A stretch of 64,000 nucleotides of DNA from NCBI GenBank assembly GCA_023213395.1, contig CM041465.1, forward strand, positions 218,805,741 to 218,869,740, read 5' to 3'. Each line of letters begins with the position of its first letter. The stretch's first letter is position 1. The translations under genes were made by a program, and so were the position numbers. Positions 58,948 through 64,000 of the stretch are shown piece after piece. The DNA comes from Cycas panzhihuaensis (taxonomy: Eukaryota; Cycadophyta). A model generated the notes under the pieces. It saw only the letters and a list, made by a program, of their open reading frames with translations, made no database searches and was not told the DNA's origin.

Positions 58948-60960
58948 AATGAAAATATTTCATATTAAATAAAATGAAATATAATAAATAAACCAAACTC
59001 AAAATGCCCTTTTGATCGGGGAGAAGAGTAATCGATCTTTTATTTAGTAAGGGGCACATTGAGGGAAAGTTTTCTCTAATTAGTATCCTATGGATTCCTA
59101 CTCTTCTATCCTTTCTAAGTTTTACGTTGGAGAGGGGGTCTTAACTTAGACCTATGGCTTGCTCAAAAGGAGAAAACTATGTCAAGCTATACTAAAGATT
59201 AGGAGGATTAATAAGTGCAAAGATCTAAGAGAGGTTAGACCCTAGATTAACTTCTCTATAGAGGGTCAACTATTAGGGACTCACTCATTCAATGATAATC
59301 CACTTATGAAGATGGATGGCCCAGGGATACCTCCATCTGACTCTAATGGATTCTCATATTTAGAGGTGAAGGAGAATGAGGAAGCCACTCTCAACCTAAA
59401 ATATGATGGAAGAGTGCCACTTTTGGCATCAAAACATGACTAGAAAGAAGATTACTCTTAAAGGAGGGAGAGTTTAATATACTAGGGAGATATTTACTTC
59501 TAAGGAAAGGATAAGGTTGATATGACCAGGGAATCACTACCTAGTCAATCAATAAGGTCATAGCAAATAGAAGCGGGCTTATCCTAGTGGGACTAAGAGG
59601 TAGACAACCCTAAGTATAAATCTATACACATTTTCATATTGCATGAGTAGGTAGTAAAAACATAGAGCAAAGTAATTTAAGACTAATACAATATGAATAC
59701 ATATCCTAATACATGCTAAGTGCTCTTTGACTTATAGATGCAACTCTAAATGGTCCTTTTATTTTTCTTTTCTTCTTTTTAAAAGGAAATAAATAAAACT
59801 TAGAGTAATTAAAAAGGGTTCTTTTATTGTTCTTACTATTATCCAAGCTAGGGTATTTCTTCACTTTTACGAAAAGAGAGAGAACTTAAATAAATTATAA
59901 AAGCAAAGAAGAAATAAAAAATGAAGAAGATTACCTGGTGATATAGTCCTTGATTATTTTCAAATGGTATCCTATTGTAACTAGGGACTTGAAAGAGAAA
60001 GACAAATATTCTAACTAATGGAAAGTTAGAAAATCAACCATAGAAAGTCTCCTCAACAGCTTAACAAAAATGAAACTAAGGAAGAAAACCATTCAAGAAA
60101 TTTCTTTTTATTATTTTGTATCAAAGGTAATAAATAAAAGAAAGAACTTGAATAATATACAAATTTATCTGAAAAGGACTGCTTGTTATTAATGATGTAT
60201 GGCTTAAAAGGATGTTGGATTTTAGGCTTATAAAGGGTCTTAGTTAGTTTAAACTTATCATGGAGCATAATTAGTATATGTTTGTTGTAGAGTACCTCTT
60301 CTTTGGATTTTTTCTTAATATTTAGAATTCTCGTAATTTTTTCTTATAAATAAGATTTACAAGTGACAATTTACACTCATGACAAAGCATAAGTAGTTTA
60401 TATTTATCATAGAGTATAACTAGTTTATACTCCTTATGAAGTATCTATTTCTTGGTTTTCTAATATTTAGAAAATTTTAACATTTCCCTTTTACAAATAA
60501 AATTTATAAATGACCATTTACACTAGTGATAGAGCACAACTAGTTTATACTCACCATAGAGTATGGCATGTGTCATCAAATATAATACTTTTAAAAAAAT
60601 TATCCATTGGAAAATTTCTCAAATTCAAGACCTTTAAACATAGTTATTCAATACACTCCACTTGAAAAATCCTCTAAAACCACATATGGCCCAACCTACC
60701 TGGGCATGAGTTTTGATAATTAATAACATAAATACTCAAACTTGAGGACCTTGTCTCTTGGGGTAAGCTTTTGAGAATTAAGATGTTTATTGTGGGCAAC
60801 CTTAGCTTTGAAGGGTGTGGGAACTCATTCCAAATCCAACCCAAATTCAAATCTTGTAAAGTAATAACATAACATTTATATAATATGCAAATAAAATACA
60901 ATGTAAGGAGATTAAATTTATTAATTATCTAATAACCAAAACATTTTATTATTTACTGAC
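58948..60960. other. Unclassified repeat DNA, possibly part of another Tat-type element
   Basis: No recognisable protein. From 60365 to 60570 it holds several TAGTTTATACTCACCATAGA-like units, the same motif found in the 3' spacers of G1 and G2 and in the G2 orientation. This suggests a minus-strand Tat 3' region, but no LTR or polypurine tract was found. The rest is AT-rich and unassigned. Confidence 0.4.
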
Positions 60961-61273
60961 ATAAGATTATATTACATCAATATTCTACCATGTATATACA
61001 TTTATTTTATAGTTATGAGAGAGGCTTCTAGGAATATGAAAGGTCAATTATACAAGGTGACAATTGGCACCTTATATAATCAACTTTACAAAAGTGTTAC
61101 AATAAGGTGTGAGCAAAAAGGACCCCATATGCTTAGGTTCATAGCCTCATGTTACAACTTAATGCAAATATAAGACTAGTACCCTTCAATGTATTAGTAT
61201 GCTAACATCAGTCTAATATTACAAATGTACAATACATTTACAAGATGACTAAAATAAATTAATGAAGTCAACA
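60961..61273 (-). repeat. Copia D 3' LTR (left end approximate)
   Basis: Non-coding segment after the RNase H and polypurine tract, ending on the + strand with GAAGTCAACA. The partner LTR is outside the window, so the length is unverified. Confidence 0.55.
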
Positions 61274-61419
61274 TTAATTCTTCTATACCCTCCTTTAATG
61301 ATGAGTTATTAATTCTGATATCAAGGCTAAGCCAAAATTATTTAAATTTATTATGAGAAACTGCGTTAGTAAAAATATCAATAATCTATTCATTAGTTAT
61401 CTTATAAACTAAATCTATC

Positions 61420-61860
61420 TCACCATCCTAAACATGTTCCTTGATGAAGTGATGATAGACCTTGATATGATCTATTTTTGTATGGAGCATAGGATTCTTG
61501 GTCAATTTGAGAATACTTTGATTATCACAGAAGAGAATAGTAGCCTATATCTAATCAATACCAAACTCTTTAAGAATCCTTCTAAGCCAGATAGCCTTAG
61601 TAGTTGTATTAACTACCATTATATACTCTACTTCAATGGAGTATAAGGTGATATTTGGTTACTTTTTACAACTCTAGGAAATAGAGGCAGAATCTAGGTT
61701 AAAACAGTAGCCTGAGGTTGATCTATGACTATCTTTAAATACAAACTAATCAATATTTATATGTCTTTCTAACAAAGGATTGTCCACTTTAGTAGTACTT
61801 AAGTCTAAACTATAGTAAACCTTGATGATATCTTAGTATCTACATAGTTATTTTCTAATG
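61420..61860 (-). pseudogene. Copia D RNase H
   Basis: Minus-strand text: DSHRSTSGYCFNLDSASISW, then NITLYSIEVEYMVVNTTTKA with the catalytic Glu, AIWLRRILKEFGID, ILFCDNQSILKLTKNPMLHT with Asp, and HHFIKEHV near 61440. The order and spacing are those of copia RNase H. A stop stands after KK and a few others interrupt the frame. Confidence 0.8.
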
Positions 61861-62830
61861 TGAAATCTTAGGTTGGGTCACAAACTTTAAGCAAATCCTA
61901 ATAAAATATGAAATATCAAGTCAAGTATGTATAAGGTAAATTAGTTTCCCTATAAGTTACCTATACAAAGTGGGATTCACAAGTTTATCATACTCATTAA
62001 TATTCAATTTTAATCCAGTCTCCATAAGAGTCAATAATGACTTGCATTCCTTTAGTATAAATTTCTAATGGATCTTTGGTGTGTATTTGGACTATGAAAG
62101 GAAGATGTGGCCTAGCTACTGCTAAACTTCCATGCTAAGAAAGTATTAAAGTAACCCAAGGTTAGTCATCTTAAAGTTATTAATTAATTCTCCTTGGAGG
62201 TATGAAAGCCACTCTATACGATTACCTATTATCAACAAATTATCAACATATAGTACAACCAGAGTGATTAAATTATCTTAGATTATGATATATAAATTTA
62301 GATTCAAAGATGAGTATATAAGTCTGTGCTTCTAAAAGTGGTCATTTATTTTCATATACCAAGTATAATGTGATTTCTTAACATATATAAAACCTTCTTT
62401 AACTTGCAAACTAGATGTTCTTTTCCACGGACAATATTGTGAGGAGGTTGATTCAAGTATACTTCCTCCTATAAGTCACCATTTAAGAAGGCACTTTTTA
62501 TGTCCATTTGAAATATAGGCTAATTAAATTGAGCTACTAATGCCAAGATAAGCCTAACAATGGTCATGTTGGCATTAGGGTTAAATACATCCTCATAATT
62601 AATGTCCTTGATCTTTTTAAAGCCTTTGGTAATTAAAAGTGCTTTGTGATGCTAAATAGAGTTATCTGCATGAAATTTTATTTTATAAATCCATCAATAA
62701 TTAGTAGGTTTCTTCCCTTCAAGAAATTCAACTAGATCCCAAGTATTATTTTGTAAAATAGAATTTATCTCCTTATTCATAATTGCTTTCTACTTTTGAT
62801 CTGTAATGACTTCTTCAAAAGTAGTAGGTT
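61861..62830 (-). pseudogene. Copia D reverse transcriptase
   Basis: Minus strand: ISNGHKKCLLKW near 62500 is the shifted form of MDVKxAFLNG. YVDNLLIIGN at about 62250-62220 is the active site, where the second Asp of YVDD is Asn (62239-62241). NNFKMTNLGLL and YFLSMEV follow (about 62170-62120), then KLIYLIHT and LDISYFI. Frames shift several times between blocks. Confidence 0.78.
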
Positions 62831-63165
62831 TAGGTGTTAATAACACTTCCTCTATTAAGATGAAGTGGGTGGATGACTTATATTTAGATCATCTCTTAGT
62901 ATGTTGTGGTGGTGATGGAGTAGAAGAGATCATTTGTAAGTACTATTTAGGAAGCTACTTTGAAGTGACATCTTCTTGAACATATTTTATAGGACTTGTT
63001 GATGTGGATGTTGAAGTAGAGGTAGGAGATATAGATGAAATACAAGGTGTATATGACATTGGAGGAGGAAATTATATTATAGGAATATTTTAAGTAATAG
63101 GTGGAGGAATAAGAACTTTTGTAGGCTTATTCATTAAAGAATGAAAGATGAGTCATATCTAATTC

Positions 63166-64000
63166 TTATTTCTCTTCTAAAAAGATAACATCTTGAGATG
63201 TATACATTTTCTTAGTGGTGAGATCATAAATCTTATATGCTTTATAACCAGGTTGGTAACCAATGAAAATACATGTCTTGTTTTTATCATCTAGCTTCTT
63301 TCTTTGCTCTTTTAATATGAGTATATATGTTATACAACTGAAGGTATGCAAATATGAGACTATCGATGTTTAACTTAACTAGGCCTCCTCAAGAGTAATA
63401 TTTAAAACAACCTTAGTTAGACTTTGATTTATAAGGTAAGTAGTTGTATTAAGGACTTCAACCTAGAATTGAAGTCCTAAATTTTTAGCAATAAGCATGG
63501 CTTTGCCTTTGCTAACCAAGGTCTAATTTATATGATCAACAACTCCATTTTATTGAGGTGTATAAAGGGTAAAAAACTATTATTTAATACCATTATCCTT
63601 GTAAAATTAGGTGAAATTTCTAGATGCGTATTCACCTCCATTATTATAGTGAAGGATTTTAATTAGCTTCTTATATTCTAGTTTGACACCATACTTAAAA
63701 TTCTCTATTTTTTTCAAATGCTTCTAATTTTTACTTAAAAAATAAACCTAAACTTTTTAGGAATAATCATTAATAAATGTAATAAAATATTGACAGCCAT
63801 TAAATGATGCTTATAACATGGTTCGATGAATATCAAAATATACTAGGCCTAAAAGTTCCTTAGCATGCTAGGCTCATTTATCTGATCTAAATAGTGCCCG
63901 ATGATATTTACCCATAACACAAGCCTTATAAATATATTTAGTCTACTTTATACTTGGTATTCCATGTACCATATTTAGTTCAAAAAGTAGATGAATTATG
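63166..64000 (-). pseudogene. Copia D integrase (C-terminal two thirds)
   Basis: ACVMGKYHRALF (end of the zinc finger) lies near 63900. Then come VYFDIHRTM (first Asp, about 63850), FITFINDYS and LHYNNGGEYASRNF (second Asp replaced by Asn, about 63640). NGVVDHIN (Glu replaced by Asp, about 63545) follows, and frame 63351-63166 with ILKEQRKKLDDKNKTCIFIG, the conserved C-terminal block before RT. Stops are frequent. Confidence 0.82.

Larger units (their letters stand above)
60961..64000 (-). mobile_element. Copia D: partial Ty1/copia element, minus strand
   Basis: It enters from the right edge with integrase, then RT, RNase H and a 3' LTR on the left. The LTR begins (minus strand) TGTTGACTTC at 61273 after a polypurine tract TAAAGGAGGGTATAGAAGAA. 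The left LTR end is not certain; 60961 is approximate. Gag and the 5' LTR lie outside the window. All domains carry many stops. Confidence 0.85.

Overview
This window is repeat-derived plant nuclear DNA. Every coding stretch I can identify belongs to a transposable element, and I see no intact host gene. Evidence for a plant: Ty1/copia elements primed by initiator Met tRNA (TGGTATCAGAGC), giant Ty3/gypsy elements with a second RNase H (the Tat/Ogre group), and a plant L1-type LINE with its own RNase H. The repeat density, heavy nonsense decay and very long elements suggest a seed plant with a very large genome. A gymnosperm is my guess, but the sequence does not prove it.

Layout. A LINE on the + strand starts left of the window (1-3809) and resumes at 42424-43587. 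It is split by a 38.6 kb Ty3/gypsy element, here called G1 (3815-42423), flanked by the 5-bp target duplication ATGGA. G1 carries 2.4 kb LTRs, gag, protease, RT-RNase H, integrase, a second (archaeal-type) RNase H, and an antisense gene before the 3' LTR. Three Ty1/copia elements sit inside G1. C (8722-13168, duplication CTCTT) lies in gag. A (14338-27712, minus strand, duplication TGTAG) lies between protease and RT. B (17803-26327, duplication GGTTT) lies inside A. After A arrived, a 3.6 kb block holding one end of A plus G1 RT to integrase was tandemly duplicated (27083-30715 and 30716-34371).

Right of the LINE is a second Tat-type element, G2, on the minus strand (43588-58947). It has the same domain order and the same antisense gene. 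Its 3' LTR stops abruptly where the LINE tail begins, so the LINE probably inserted into that LTR and the rest of it should lie left of base 1. The inferred order is G2, LINE, G1, then C and A, then B inside A and the duplication. From 58948 to about 60960 is unclassified repeat DNA, and 60961-64000 is another minus-strand copia (D) running off the window.

The main observation is the antisense gene in G1 (36539-38679, minus) and G2 (45130-47228, plus). In both, three exons and two introns can be placed at the same positions with the same phase. In G1 the predicted splicing joins a single frame of 564 codons with no frameshift. The N-terminal part resembles a plant mobile domain, followed by an RG-rich tract and a charged helix-prone tail. 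Introns can survive there because reverse transcription copies the opposite, unspliced strand.
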